In this document: one piece after another, positions 7,055 to 15,976 of the stretch | Numbering within the stretch: the stretch's first letter is position 1 | How the letters are laid out: each line of letters starts with the position of its first letter | Source of the DNA: a virus | IMG/VR virus record: IMGVR_UViG_3300015262_000135 | Coordinates: 1 to 38,196 of that record | Length of the DNA: 38,196 nt | Strand: one strand, 5' to 3' | Notes under the pieces: model-generated | The model's database searches: none | Told to the model about the DNA's origin: nothing | Seen by the model: the letters and a program-made list of their open reading frames with translations, nothing else | Program-made: the position numbers and the translations under genes

Positions 7055-8181
7055 TTTGTCACCGTCGTATTTCCGTTCGCGTCCGTCACGACCAGCGAGA
7101 GCGGGCCGTCGCTTTTTTTCTTGCGCCGATGCTTGCGCCCCGAATGCGGATGCGCGTCGAGAATCCACACGCCATCCTCCTTCAGCGTCAGAGTCGTACG
7201 CGTGCCGCCAGGCCGGCCGCCCGTGAAGCGGCGCGCCATCAGGAAATAGATTGCGTCGATCCCGTATTCTTCCCACACGACATGCACGCGCTGCCCGGGC
7301 TTCCATAGCACGCCGTCCGAGGTCCGGTGTCCCTTCACGCTGGCTTTCAACGTATGTGCAGCGAGCGCCGAATCGGAGATGATCTTCTTCGCGCGTGCCT
7401 CGGCGGCCGCGAGGTTCGGCGCGTCGTGATCGACGTACACCTTCGGACGGTAGACGGCGACGCTGGTGTCTTTTACCGTCACCTTGATCGCATGCTTGCC
7501 GGTCGTCGAACCGGTGCCGTGCGCCTGGCCAAGCACCGTGACTTCTGAAAAGCGTTCAGCGATCGAGTCATCCTCATCGAACCACTCGACGTTGTTGCCC
7601 TTGCCATCCTCGCGCAGGATCAGGCTTGCGACAGGCGGGGCGTTGTAGTCGGGGCCACCAACCACAAGCGTGCCGTCCGGCTCGAACCACGGCCACAGAC
7701 CCTCGCCCTCGGCCGCGTGAACGAGCGCGTCCCAGGCTGTATCGCCCGGATCGACGCTGATCTTGTCCCATGTCGGTTGAGCTTGTGCCGTGTCGATGCG
7801 CACCTTCTTGATGCCGAGCGGCTTCACGATGTTCGCGACGACGTCGGCGAGCGTGACCTGCTTCGCGGTGAAGATGGGAGCCGAGCAGTCGCGCAGGATC
7901 GCGGCATAGTCCCGGCCGCTGATCGCCAGTGTCTTCTCGGTTTTGCTGGTGCGGCGGCGCACCTGGTCGACGTAACCGACCAGTACCGTTTCGTCGCCGA
8001 CCTTGACTTCGACAGCCGCGCCGCGCTTCACGCTGTCCGGCATCTTGCCGGCTGGGCGCGTGAGGCGCACGTCCCATGCGTCGGCCGGCGTCAGCAGATC
8101 GGAATCGATCGAGTACGACGACCAGGCGCTGTGCGCCTTACCGCCAATCAACAGCGTCACGTCGTTATTGGGCGAAGCCAC
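7051..8181 (-). CDS. Tail hub protein, Mu gp44/gpD type
   Basis: This is a 376-residue protein of the late control D/Mu gp44 (gp27-like) hub family, which forms the central ring above the spike. It has VTLLIGGKAHSAWSSYSIDS at the start, then AISGRDYAAILRDCSAPIF and VVANIVKPLGIKKVRI, all characteristic. DALVHAAEGEGLWPWFEPDG follows in the middle. The C-terminus is basic (HSGRKHRRKKKSDG). It overlaps the upstream gp43-type gene by 17 bases and the downstream spike gene by 4 bases. Confidence 0.92.
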   Translation of the reverse strand: MASPNNDVTLLIGGKAHSAWSSYSIDSDLLTPADAWDVRLTRPAGKMPDSVKRGAAVEVKVGDETVLVGYVDQVRRRTSKTEKTLAISGRDYAAILRDCSAPIFTAKQVTLADVVANIVKPLGIKKVRIDTAQAQPTWDKISVDPGDTAWDALVHAAEGEGLWPWFEPDGTLVVGGPDYNAPPVASLILREDGKGNNVEWFDEDDSIAERFSEVTVLGQAHGTGSTTGKHAIKVTVKDTSVAVYRPKVYVDHDAPNLAAAEARAKKIISDSALAAHTLKASVKGHRTSDGVLWKPGQRVHVVWEEYGIDAIYFLMARRFTGGRPGGTRTTLTLKEDGVWILDAHPHSGRKHRRKKKSDGPLSLVVTDANGNTTVTK

Positions 8182-9475
8182 GGACAGTATCCCCTCGCTG
8201 AATGAAGTTCGGATTGCGGATTTTCGGATTCAGGCGCAGCAGCTCGGCCGAGCGCGAATAGTCCGCGTACCAGAGATGCGCGAGCAAAGTCAGATTCGAC
8301 GGCGCATCGACCGTACGGGAGATGATCGGCGGCAGGACGTCGATCACCTTGATCGCCAGCTCCTGCACCGTCAGCGCCGTCTCCTTTAACGGCTCGATAA
8401 CGGGGCGGGCCTGTTCGACCTGCACGGCAGCCCGCACCGCGTCGATCGCTGTCTGGATCAGCTCTCGCGTGTCGTTCGCGATCTGCTCGACCTGGTCCGG
8501 CGTCAGCGTCGGCGTGTCGGCCTCGTTCGCGAGGATGTCGGACGCGACGCCGGCCGTGACCGTTGCGACCACGACCGCCGTGACGGCCGTGACGAGCTGA
8601 ACGTCCGATGCATCGGCTGCGACCGTACCGGGGCGCGGCGGTGCATACGGCGCGGCCGGATCAGTCGAGCCGCTCGGTGCGACGGTTGTCGCCTGCGTAC
8701 CAGGAATAACAAGCGGCTGGCCAGCGGCAGATGCGGCGGGCAGCTTCACGACCGTTTTCATCTGGTCGCGCATGTCGTTCCAATCGGACATAACGAGGCC
8801 CGGATCGAACGACCGGAAGTCGGCAATGCCGCTGACCAGGCCGATCAGGTCGGACGCAAACGCGCCGGGCCACGACAGATAGTCGACGCTCGCACGGCGG
8901 AAGCCGACGACCAGTGCCTTGATCGGGCCGAGCGTCTCGCTCAACACGTCGCGCAGGGCATTGAGGCGACGCAGGCCGGCCTTCATCGTCTTGAGCAAGC
9001 CAACGGCACGCTCGAACATGCTGACGCCGGCGTCCTGAGCGGTGGTCGCGAGCTGCGCTGCGGCGTCTGCGGTCTGGGTTGGTTGCTGTTCGACGAAGAA
9101 CGGATTCGCAGGCGTCGAGCGCTTGAATCGCATCTCGATCACGCAGGCGTCGACGTTGTCGGCATCGTGCGACACGTGTGCGCCAATGAGCTGCATGCTC
9201 GGCATCGAGCCGAACACCGGATGAATGAGTTCGCCTGGCCCCTTGACCGCGAGCGCGGCGAGCAGCGCCTTCATCCGCACGTCATAGTCGTCGCCGAAGA
9301 AGATCGCCGTGAGGCTCGTCGTGTGCGCCTTCAAACCGAGGTCTTCGACGTCCTCGCCGTCGACGTGCGGGACCGCATATTCCGCCGTGTCGCGGTCGAT
9401 CGTATCGTCGGTGCGTTGCGCGTCGAACGGCACACCGCGAAACGATGCATCGAACAGTGTGTCTTTCCAGGCCAT
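8165..9475 (-). CDS. DNA circularisation protein, Mu gp43 (N) type
   Basis: This 436-residue protein matches the Mu N / DNA circularisation family: N-terminal WKDTLFDASFRGVPFDAQRT, then HVDGEDVEDLGLKAHTTSLT and FFGDDYDVRMKALLAAL. In Mu the N protein is needed for tail function and for protecting or circularising injected DNA. The C-terminal part has a short LysM-like peptide (AHLWYADYSRSAELLRLNPK), which suggests a peptidoglycan or virion-binding tail end. The gene starts two bases after the tape-measure stop. Confidence 0.88.
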   Translation of the reverse strand: MAWKDTLFDASFRGVPFDAQRTDDTIDRDTAEYAVPHVDGEDVEDLGLKAHTTSLTAIFFGDDYDVRMKALLAALAVKGPGELIHPVFGSMPSMQLIGAHVSHDADNVDACVIEMRFKRSTPANPFFVEQQPTQTADAAAQLATTAQDAGVSMFERAVGLLKTMKAGLRRLNALRDVLSETLGPIKALVVGFRRASVDYLSWPGAFASDLIGLVSGIADFRSFDPGLVMSDWNDMRDQMKTVVKLPAASAAGQPLVIPGTQATTVAPSGSTDPAAPYAPPRPGTVAADASDVQLVTAVTAVVVATVTAGVASDILANEADTPTLTPDQVEQIANDTRELIQTAIDAVRAAVQVEQARPVIEPLKETALTVQELAIKVIDVLPPIISRTVDAPSNLTLLAHLWYADYSRSAELLRLNPKIRNPNFIQRGDTVRGFAQ

Positions 9476-9476
9476 A

Positions 9477-11741
9477 TCAGTTCCTCAATGCGTTCTTCTG
9501 GCTGGCCGTCGACACGAAGTCGTACAGGTGTTGGCCATCGAGATTGATCGTAAAGTGGCCTTCGACGACGGGCGGCTTCTCGTCTTTCTTCTGCGCGAAG
9601 ATCGCGTCGCCGATCATCTTGCCGATGCGCTCGCCGAAGTCGTGACCGAAGTAGCCGGCGATCGCACCGCCGATCGCGCCCACGGCAGTGCCGGCGATCG
9701 GCACCACCGAACCGGCCGCAGCACCTGCGGCCGCGCCCAATGCCATGCCGCCCAGACCACCGACGACGCCGCCCGCGACACCGACGTAACCAGCCTTCTT
9801 CTGGTCCGGTGTCATCGAGTCGTTGTTCGCGATGGAGTACGCCTCGATGCCGCCCATGACCGCTTGTAACGGGGCACCGAAGCGGCCCACCAATCGCGCG
9901 CCGGCCGCGAAGCGCGAACCGAAGGTCGCGGCCTGGGCGGCGGTGGTGCCGAGCGCTCCGGCCGATGCGGCGGCGGCATCAGCGGCCGCAACTCCGGCAA
10001 CCGGCGCCGCACCGAACCCGCCGCGCAGGATGCTGATGGACGCCGCGACACCGAGCGCGGCCGACAGCGTCTTCAGGCCGAGCGTCGTGCCTTCGATCGC
10101 GGCGGTCAACTCGGGATACTTGCGCGCGTAGTCGGTGAGGTTCGTCGCCACGTTGCCGAGCTTCTCGTCGAAGCCTTCCAGCGCCTTCTGGCGCGCAATC
10201 TGGCGCTCGTTTTCGAGCTGGTCGGCCTTGAACGACGCGGTGCCGGCAATCGTCTCGAAGTTGCTGTCGACCGCCATCTTCGGATCGAACACCTGGGACT
10301 CGACCTGCTTCCGGTAGTCTTTCTGGCCCATGTAAGCGACCGCCGCGCCGAGCGCCTGGCGATCATGGATGATCTTGCCGATTGATGTGCCTTCGAGCAA
10401 CTGGACCTGGCTCTCCATGATCTCTTTGCGCTGGCTCTCAGGCGCAGTCGCGAGCTTGGTCTTCAGGCTCTGATAGCGCTTGTCGCGCGACATTACGTTT
10501 TCGAGGATGCCAACGAACGCGTCCAGTGCGTTCACACCTTTCGCACGCGACGCAGCGAGACTGCCGGTCAGATCGATACCAAGCTTTTTCGCCTTGATCT
10601 GCGTGTCCTGGGAATTCAGCTTCTCGAGCAGGTTGACCAGGTTGTTACCGGCTTCATCCTTCGTGCCGGCCGTGATCACCGATGCCTGGTTGGCGACGAC
10701 AAGCTTGCCGAAGTCCTGCAAACCCGACATACCGGCGAGCTTCGCCATGGCCATCTGTTGCGGGAGCCACTTCGACATATCCTTCAGCTCGAAGCCGCCG
10801 GCCTGGCCACCTTTGAGCGCCATGTCGAGTGCGCGCGGGATGTCCGCTTCCTTGATCTTGAAGTTCTGCATCGCACGGATGGCGATGTTGCCGAGTTCGT
10901 TCGGGTCCGCGCCGGTGGCCGTCGCGAACTTTTGCAGGGTCGGCAGCATTTTCATCGCGGTTTTGTCACTGACCGCGCCGGACGCGAGCAGGTTGTCGAG
11001 CGTGTCGGCCGCCTGTTCGCGCGAACCGCCCCCCGAACGTACGGCCGTCACGATCGCATCGTTCAGCTCGCCGACGCCCCGGCGTCGACCGGCGACGTCG
11101 CGATCGGAGAACGCGGTGTTCGCCATCATGGCGAGCCGGCGGTCATAGGCCATCGTCTCGCGCACGGCAGGGGCGGCCACCATCACGCCGGCAGCAGCGC
11201 CGGCCACGACGCTGCCGGCACGCCACATCGCGCCGACCGCACGACCACCGCGCGCGAGCCGGCCTTCCGCCTGCTCGGTGCCGCGCAGCTCGCGGTTCAG
11301 CTCGGCCACACGCGTACGCAACGCAGCGAACGCGCGCGCCTGCTCGGCGGCCGACGCGAAGCCCGCGCGCTGGAGACGGTTGTAGGCGGCGACGGTCTGG
11401 GAAATTTCCCGGCGAATGGTCTGTTCGGAACGGACGTCGAGTTGCGAGCGGGCGGCCGCCAGGCGTTGCGAGCCGGTCAGGATGTTCCGGTTTGCCTGGG
11501 TGTAGGCCGCCTCGGTCTGGTGCACGTTGCGCTGGACCGCTTGCTCGGCACGGGCCGATTGCGACATGCGCACGTCGTACAGCATGCGACTGGTCGTCAC
11601 GCTCACGCGCGACGCGTCGGCATACGTCTGGGCGGTCTGACGCACCGAGCGCTGTACGTTGCGCTCGCTTTGTTGTGCGGGCGTCGACACCTGGTCGCGC
11701 ATCCGCACGGTCAATCCGACTTCGAGATCCCGGGACGACAT
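9477..11741 (-). CDS. Tail tape measure protein (Mu gp42 type)
   Basis: This 754-residue protein sets tail length. The first ~170 residues are Gln/Arg/Ala-rich with repeated R-S-V-x-Q-T-like units (coiled coil). A hydrophobic stretch (GSVVAGAAAGVMVAAPAV) and a TP901-type core (DRDVAGRRRGVGELNDAIVT to about residue 400) follow. Near the C-terminus a glycine-zipper region (GVVGGLGGMALGAAAGAAAG) fits membrane insertion during DNA delivery. ATG overlaps by one base the stop codon of the frameshift-extended chaperone (TAATG), the usual context for a tape measure gene. Confidence 0.92.
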   Translation of the reverse strand: MSSRDLEVGLTVRMRDQVSTPAQQSERNVQRSVRQTAQTYADASRVSVTTSRMLYDVRMSQSARAEQAVQRNVHQTEAAYTQANRNILTGSQRLAAARSQLDVRSEQTIRREISQTVAAYNRLQRAGFASAAEQARAFAALRTRVAELNRELRGTEQAEGRLARGGRAVGAMWRAGSVVAGAAAGVMVAAPAVRETMAYDRRLAMMANTAFSDRDVAGRRRGVGELNDAIVTAVRSGGGSREQAADTLDNLLASGAVSDKTAMKMLPTLQKFATATGADPNELGNIAIRAMQNFKIKEADIPRALDMALKGGQAGGFELKDMSKWLPQQMAMAKLAGMSGLQDFGKLVVANQASVITAGTKDEAGNNLVNLLEKLNSQDTQIKAKKLGIDLTGSLAASRAKGVNALDAFVGILENVMSRDKRYQSLKTKLATAPESQRKEIMESQVQLLEGTSIGKIIHDRQALGAAVAYMGQKDYRKQVESQVFDPKMAVDSNFETIAGTASFKADQLENERQIARQKALEGFDEKLGNVATNLTDYARKYPELTAAIEGTTLGLKTLSAALGVAASISILRGGFGAAPVAGVAAADAAAASAGALGTTAAQAATFGSRFAAGARLVGRFGAPLQAVMGGIEAYSIANNDSMTPDQKKAGYVGVAGGVVGGLGGMALGAAAGAAAGSVVPIAGTAVGAIGGAIAGYFGHDFGERIGKMIGDAIFAQKKDEKPPVVEGHFTINLDGQHLYDFVSTASQKNALRN

Positions 11742-12276
11742 TATTTTTTCTTACCCTTCGGACGCTTACGCCTCAAACTCTTCACGGTGCGCGTCGTGGT
11801 GCCGGGCACCTCCTGGCGAGGTTTCTTGCCGCGAATCGTTGCGATTGCGGCAAGATATCCCTCAAGCTCCGGACCGGTCAGGCTTCGGAACCGTTCTTCG
11901 CTGACGCCATACTCGGCGAGGACGAGTCCGGCGAGCCGGTAGTTTCGGCGGCCGGATTCGGCCGCTTCCGCTTTTTTTTAAGATCGTCCTGCGCCTTCAT
12001 CATCACGTCGTAGTCGCTGTCGACCGCGGTCGCGAGCAGCTCGTCGGTGATCGCTTCTTGCGGGATCGTGCCGAGCGAGACGAGACAGCGGGCGAGCATT
12101 GCGACGTTGACCCGCATGTTCGACACGCCACCACCGATGATTTCCGGCTGCTCATAGACCTCGATGTTTTCGCCGATCGTGCCGAGGCGAATCTCGAAGT
12201 CGTAGTGCAGCTCACCGCTGCCCGGTGGAAATTCGACGCCGTATTCCAGCGAACCCTTTTCGGTCATCATGCTCAT
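11741..12276 (-). CDS. Tail assembly chaperone, long frameshift product (gpGT-like)
   Basis: The zero-frame chaperone gene has an 8-A run (11979-11972) followed by G, near its end. A -1 slip on A AAA AAG, at bases 11977-11971, joins the first 102 residues to a second frame of 76 residues (AEAAESGRRNYRLAGLVLAE and on to RRKRPKGKKK). The total is 178 residues, and it stops at TAA 11743-11741, overlapping the tape-measure ATG. The extension is free of stops for 228 bases and fills exactly the space between the short gene and the tape measure. This is the arrangement of lambda G/GT-type tail chaperones. The extended product would bind the tape measure and recruit tube subunits. Frameshift efficiency cannot be seen here. 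Confidence 0.85.
11878..12276 (-). CDS. Tail assembly chaperone, short product (gpG-like, Mu gp41 type)
   Basis: This is the 132-residue unshifted product. The first ~100 residues (SLEYGVEFPPGSGELHYDFE through AITDELLATAVDSDYDVMMK) are the shared domain. The tail after the slippery site is low complexity (TTGSPDSSSPSMASAKNG). Tail chaperones of this type are made in excess over the extended form and are absent from mature virions. ATG overlaps the TGA of the tube gene (ATGA), indicating coupled translation. Confidence 0.88.
   Translation of the reverse strand: MSMMTEKGSLEYGVEFPPGSGELHYDFEIRLGTIGENIEVYEQPEIIGGGVSNMRVNVAMLARCLVSLGTIPQEAITDELLATAVDSDYDVMMKAQDDLKKKRKRPNPAAETTGSPDSSSPSMASAKNGSEA
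11971..11979 (-). promoter_or_regulatory. Programmed -1 ribosomal frameshift site (A AAA AAG)
   Basis: On the minus strand the codons CTT AAA AAA AAG contain eight consecutive A before G. Slipping back one base lets both tRNA-Lys re-pair with AAA, a classic slippery heptamer. GC-rich sequence follows (CGGAAGCGGCCGAATCCGGC), which could form a stimulatory hairpin (GCGGCCGAATCCGGCCGC has complementary GCGGCC and GGCCGC ends). Confidence 0.82.
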
Positions 12277-12650
12277 TCATTCACCCGTCGAGTCGAGAAG
12301 ATGGTGAGGTCGCGGCGCGCCTCGTTTTCTACGCTGTACTGTTCGCTCACGTCGAGCGTGACGCAGTCGTAATAGCTCACGCGCTGACCACCGGGCGACA
12401 CGGGGAACTGGGTGAGCTTTCCGCCTTCCATGTTCCACCAGTCGATCTCATCGCCACCGAGCGGAATCACGACGGTCGCCTTCAGCTCGTGTTCTTCGAC
12501 GCCGCGCGCGAAGCCCTTGACGCGACCGGTGCGGTTCATCGTCTTGACCGGCTTCTTGCCGGTCTTCGACGTCACCGAGAAGGTCACGACCTCGGCCTCC
12601 AGGCCGTCGACTTCGAGCACGATCGCGCCGACGTATTCTTCCAATGCCAT
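12273..12650 (-). CDS. Tail tube protein (Mu gp40, M type)
   Basis: This 125-residue protein matches the Mu M-type tail tube subunit. It is placed between sheath and chaperone, as in Mu, and has the family's length. Visible features include VGAIVLEVDGLEAEVVTFSV at the start, SKTGKKPVKTMNRTGRVKGF in the centre (a Mu-tube feature) and IDWWNMEGGKLTQFPV. ATG has a good ribosome site, AGGAG, eight bases upstream. The tube would stack as rings inside the sheath with length fixed by the tape measure. Confidence 0.9.
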   Translation of the reverse strand: MALEEYVGAIVLEVDGLEAEVVTFSVTSKTGKKPVKTMNRTGRVKGFARGVEEHELKATVVIPLGGDEIDWWNMEGGKLTQFPVSPGGQRVSYYDCVTLDVSEQYSVENEARRDLTIFSTRRVNE

Positions 12651-12679
12651 AGCTGGCTCCTATAGTGTTGCGAGGGGTG

Positions 12680-14101
12680 TTACAGGATCAGATCGATCCG
12701 GCCGGCGAAGACGTGCAGCCCGTTGACGACGTCGCACGGGATCGCGGCATTGAGCTGGTTGACGTCCTGCAGATCGCGTTCGACGATCAGCTTGTCCTTG
12801 TTCGCCTCGACGTTTTCGATGATTTCCAGCTCTTCCAGCTTGTACAGCACGTCGAGCAGCTCGCTACGCACCTTCGGCGGCGTCTTCTCCGACAGCTTCT
12901 CGCGCGGGAAGCGAAGCGCAATCCGTTGCTGACACGCCTTGCGAACGTAGTCCAGCGTGCGGATCGTCGTCACGTCGAGCAGCGCCGGATCGTCGATGCC
13001 CTGCGCATCCTTCGTGTACGTCGTGATTGCACGGACGATCTGCACAACGTTGCCGGGGCCGATCTCGAAGGGCGTCACGCCGTTATGCAGTGCTTTCTCC
13101 TGTTCGGTGCGTCCCGGTTGCAACGGGATCGGCGTCACATCGAGGCCGAGCAGCGCGAGCGTATTCAGCGGGCGTGCCGGGTCGGTCTCGCTGGAAAGGA
13201 CGGCTGCATATTCGGCTGCGATCTCGGCCGGCATGCATACCGAACCCGGATGCCAACCGATCGTGATCCGCCCCCCGTTGAGATCGCCGGCGAGCGTAGT
13301 AGCGGTAGACAGAGTCGCGGGCGTGCCAGCGACGCCGACAGCGGGACGTTGTTCGAGCGCGCCCGAGATGCTGTCCAGGTGCGTGCGCAACTTCATCACC
13401 GACTCCAACGTCGGCCAGCAAGTCGCATACAGGTTGTACTTCGCGCCGTATACGGCCGCGAGCGCCGGGGCGATGTCGGGATCGTTCAACCCACCCGAGA
13501 GTGCGGTAATCGTTGCTTTGACGCCGGCCGCCTGGTTGAGCTGCGACAGGACGATGTCGTTGCCGAACGCCCCCTTGTTCTTCGCCGTCAGCGTGACCTT
13601 GCCGTTGACCGAGTCGGCCGTGACGGGCAATGCGGTCTTCTGCGCGATCTGATCCTTGAGGCGCGTGGCGATCGTCGTTTCGGTGTCGTCCGCGTACACA
13701 GCGATATCGACCCGCGTATTGGCAATGAACAGGGCGAACGCACCGTCGGCAGTCGCCGGTCCCGTGAATTCGATTGTCCCCTTGGCCGGCTGCCCCGCAA
13801 CAGCGTCGTCGACCGCGATGACCGTCAGGCTCACGTACTTGTACGCCGTGATCGCAGCGACGGCCGCGATGTGCGCGAGCGACCCTGCGCCAAAGTACAG
13901 CGCCGCTTGGTCGCCGGAAAACACGTCGACTGGCTTCAGTGCCGGCACAGTGCCGTCAGCGGTACGCTGGCCGATGATAAGCACGGTCTGGTCGTTCGCC
14001 GGCAGCGTGCGCACAGCGAGCTTCGTGTTGAATTCGAAATACTTGCCCGGCTTGCGGATACCCGACGGGATCGTGTCGAACGAAATGTTTTTGCTTGCCA
14101 T
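12680..14101 (-). CDS. Tail sheath protein (Mu gp39, L type)
   Basis: This is the 473-residue contractile sheath subunit. It starts ISFDTIPSGIRKPGKYFEFN, the Mu L-type start, and has LPANDQTVLIIGQRTADGTV next. The middle contains ALFIANTRVDIAVYADDTET and GKVTLTAKNKGAFGNDIVLS. The C-terminal half holds the well-conserved core TTIRTLDYVRKACQQRIALR and ends with VNGLHVFAGRIDLIL. An AAGGAG ribosome site lies about nine bases upstream of ATG. Sheath contraction drives the tube and spike through the host envelope. Confidence 0.95.
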   Translation of the reverse strand: MASKNISFDTIPSGIRKPGKYFEFNTKLAVRTLPANDQTVLIIGQRTADGTVPALKPVDVFSGDQAALYFGAGSLAHIAAVAAITAYKYVSLTVIAVDDAVAGQPAKGTIEFTGPATADGAFALFIANTRVDIAVYADDTETTIATRLKDQIAQKTALPVTADSVNGKVTLTAKNKGAFGNDIVLSQLNQAAGVKATITALSGGLNDPDIAPALAAVYGAKYNLYATCWPTLESVMKLRTHLDSISGALEQRPAVGVAGTPATLSTATTLAGDLNGGRITIGWHPGSVCMPAEIAAEYAAVLSSETDPARPLNTLALLGLDVTPIPLQPGRTEQEKALHNGVTPFEIGPGNVVQIVRAITTYTKDAQGIDDPALLDVTTIRTLDYVRKACQQRIALRFPREKLSEKTPPKVRSELLDVLYKLEELEIIENVEANKDKLIVERDLQDVNQLNAAIPCDVVNGLHVFAGRIDLIL

Positions 14102-14104
14102 CGG

Positions 14105-14326
14105 TTAGGCTCCTTTCGCGGCCTTTTTGACACCCGAATCGGGACTCGGTGCGACGTCGGCGCTCGACTCCGCGGCCGGCCGGTTTTCTTCGATCAGGTC
14201 GCCCTCGGCGACGCGACGGTGGTAATACGCGGTGTCCGGTACATCTACGGCTTCAGCGTCCGTGATGTACTGGCGCGAGGCGTGTTCCTTCGGGACACGC
14301 AACCCGGATCGGGCTTTCACTTTCAT
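14105..14326 (-). CDS. Mu gp38-like small protein (DUF2635)
   Basis: This is a 73-residue protein of the small family found between gp37 and the sheath in Mu-like phages. It has the typical MKVKARSGLRVPKEHASRQY start and VDVPDTAYYHRRVAEGDLIE centre, and a charged, Ala/Pro-rich tail. The function is unknown; position implies a role in tail assembly. It overlaps the gp37-type gene by four bases (ATGA), has GGAG just upstream, and is followed by the sheath after three bases. Confidence 0.85.
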   Translation of the reverse strand: MKVKARSGLRVPKEHASRQYITDAEAVDVPDTAYYHRRVAEGDLIEENRPAAESSADVAPSPDSGVKKAAKGA

Positions 14327-14991
14327 GGTTGCTCCTTCATCTCAATGCGATCGACAGCATCGGCCGGCCGATCGGTGCCGGGTTGCAGGTAGTAGCGCAG
14401 CAGGGTCGACTTCCAGTCCGGCGTGGGCGGATCGAGCTGGCCGTCGTATTGCTCGAACACTTCACCGAGCGGCCCTTCGACGCTGCCTTGCGGGAACGCG
14501 CCGACGAACAGCGTGTCTTCGACCCACGCGGTGTGGAATTCCAGTGCGTAGACCGACATCGCGTCGCTGCGAACCTTCGTGTTGAACAGCGTGCGAATCG
14601 CGCCTGGCGCGAAATGTCGGATCGGCAGGCCCATGTCCTGCTGGTTCAACAGATGCCGCACGGCCGAGATCAGCAGGTTCGTGCCGACCTCGATCTGCGA
14701 CGGCCCACCATGCCGGCTCGTTTCCTCGTTGCGCACGCTGCGCGCGCCGACCATGACGACGAACGTCGCCTCGGCCTTCCACTTCGAACGACTCGTCGCA
14801 ACGGGATCGGTGCGCTTCACACCGCCGAACGTCACCCAGGCGGCCGGGAAGCGCCGCACGACGGTGTCCAGCTCTTCGTCGTCGAACTCGCCGCCATAGG
14901 TTCTGACCTCGGTGACCATCTTGCCGAGGCCGCGCGTCAGGCGGTCAACGATGCCGAGTTCGACGGCGGTCACGATCGGGACGTAGGGCAT
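14323..14991 (-). CDS. Mu gp37-like tail terminator/connector protein (DUF1834)
   Basis: This 222-residue protein of the gp37/DUF1834 family is probably a tail terminator or neck connector, judged by its location before the sheath. Features are ELGIVDRLTRGLGKMVTEVR at the start, FPAAWVTFGGVKRTDP, and TNLLISAVRHLLNQQDMGLP in the middle. The open frame extends ten codons upstream, but ATG at 14991 comes two bases after the previous gene's stop and gives the family's N-terminus. No strong ribosome site is visible, so translation may be coupled to the upstream gene. Confidence 0.82.
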   Translation of the reverse strand: MPYVPIVTAVELGIVDRLTRGLGKMVTEVRTYGGEFDDEELDTVVRRFPAAWVTFGGVKRTDPVATSRSKWKAEATFVVMVGARSVRNEETSRHGGPSQIEVGTNLLISAVRHLLNQQDMGLPIRHFAPGAIRTLFNTKVRSDAMSVYALEFHTAWVEDTLFVGAFPQGSVEGPLGEVFEQYDGQLDPPTPDWKSTLLRYYLQPGTDRPADAVDRIEMKEQP

Positions 14992-14995
14992 GGCG

Positions 14996-15409
14996 TTATC
15001 GGTTGTCGCGAGAGAACACACGCGTGCCCGTCACGAACTGGACAGAGTTGTCGGGTTGCGGGACCGATCCCGTCGTCGTCGAGCCGAGCGTGACGTCACC
15101 CGATGCGACGAGCTTCAGGAATGCGATCGCCGCCTTGTAGCGCTTGTCGATTTCGTCGGTCATGACCGTTTCGCCACCGCACAGGCGATAGCGTGCGATG
15201 TCGCAACAGGTGCCCGCGAGCATCTTCGGTTGCGGATCAAGCGGCAGCGCATACCGGCCGGCCAGATACGTATCGATCTCGGCAGAGGCTTCGTCGAGCG
15301 CATCGGACAGCACCACGGGATTGACGTCGCCCGTGCGCTCGCGATCGGACAGCGAGATTGCCTCGCGCTGCCCGAACTTGTTCACCATGAATTCGACGGT
15401 GGCGTACAT
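14996..15409 (-). CDS. Mu gp36-like head-tail connector protein (DUF1320)
   Basis: This 137-residue protein matches the DUF1320/gp36 family, thought to form part of the head-tail neck. It contains VNKFGQREAISLSDRE and ASAEIDTYLAGRYALPLDPQ, then PKMLAGTCCDIARYRLCGGE (a very typical motif) and DEIDKRYKAAIAFLKLVASG. The gene is six bases from the gp35-type gene. The C-terminus FVTGTRVFSRDNR is also family-like. Confidence 0.88.
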   Translation of the reverse strand: MYATVEFMVNKFGQREAISLSDRERTGDVNPVVLSDALDEASAEIDTYLAGRYALPLDPQPKMLAGTCCDIARYRLCGGETVMTDEIDKRYKAAIAFLKLVASGDVTLGSTTTGSVPQPDNSVQFVTGTRVFSRDNR

Positions 15410-15415
15410 GGCGCG

Positions 15416-15949
15416 TTAGCTCTTCTTGCTGACCGATTGCGCCGACTTGCCGCCGGACTTCGCGGCTTCCTGCTCGGCCTCGAATGCCTGGACGCGCGCG
15501 AGCAGATCGTTCTCACGCGTGACCAGGCCGGCGAGGCGCTCGTCGAGTTCGTCGGTCTTGCTCTTCAGCTCCGCTTCGGCCGCCGCGAGCGCATCGGCGC
15601 GCGTGCGCAGTTCGTTCTCGCGAGCCTTGAGGTCAGCCTCGATGTCGGCCAGCGCCAACGCGCGCTTCGCGTCGTCTTCGCTCACGTCGAGCGTCAGCGT
15701 GTCGGCGTTCGCCAGCGCCGCCGTCACGTGCGGGGCGTCGTGGTGCGGGAGCGCCGCGGCTTCTTCGTCGCTGAGATGGATCGCCGTGTCGACCACGACC
15801 AGGGACTTGTCGGCGACGATTGCGGCGTGTGCGTCCGGATGAAGCGCAGCCAGCGCGATCGTCTTCGACACGTTGCCGAATACATGGCCAGCGCGGCGAA
15901 ACCCTTCCTTCGCCGACGCCACCTTGATCGCCGGATGTTTCTTGCTCAT
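15416..15949 (-). CDS. Mu gp35-like protein with FluMu N-terminal domain
   Basis: This is a 177-residue protein. Its N-terminus (HPAIKVASAKEGFRRAGHVF) matches the small 'FluMu N-terminal' domain of gp35-type proteins. The middle is acidic, and residues ~100-165 form a strongly predicted coiled coil (ARENELRTRADALAAAEAEL and onward). The tail is basic and Ser/Lys-rich. The frame starts nine codons earlier, but ATG at 15949 is preceded by AGGAGAGG, so that is the start. Its function is unknown; the position after the major head suggests a capsid or neck role. Confidence 0.78.
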   Translation of the reverse strand: MSKKHPAIKVASAKEGFRRAGHVFGNVSKTIALAALHPDAHAAIVADKSLVVVDTAIHLSDEEAAALPHHDAPHVTAALANADTLTLDVSEDDAKRALALADIEADLKARENELRTRADALAAAEAELKSKTDELDERLAGLVTRENDLLARVQAFEAEQEAAKSGGKSAQSVSKKS

Positions 15950-15976
15950 GAACCTCTCCTGTGAATTCGAACCCAA

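Noticed and set aside
7055-7306. N-terminal extension of the spike protein frame
   Set aside because: It lies in the gp44-type gene; the coupled ATGA start at 7054 fits the family.
12665-14392. 575-residue plus-strand frame
   Set aside because: It is the antisense shadow of the sheath and nearby genes; composition is Arg/Asp-rich and no family is recognised.
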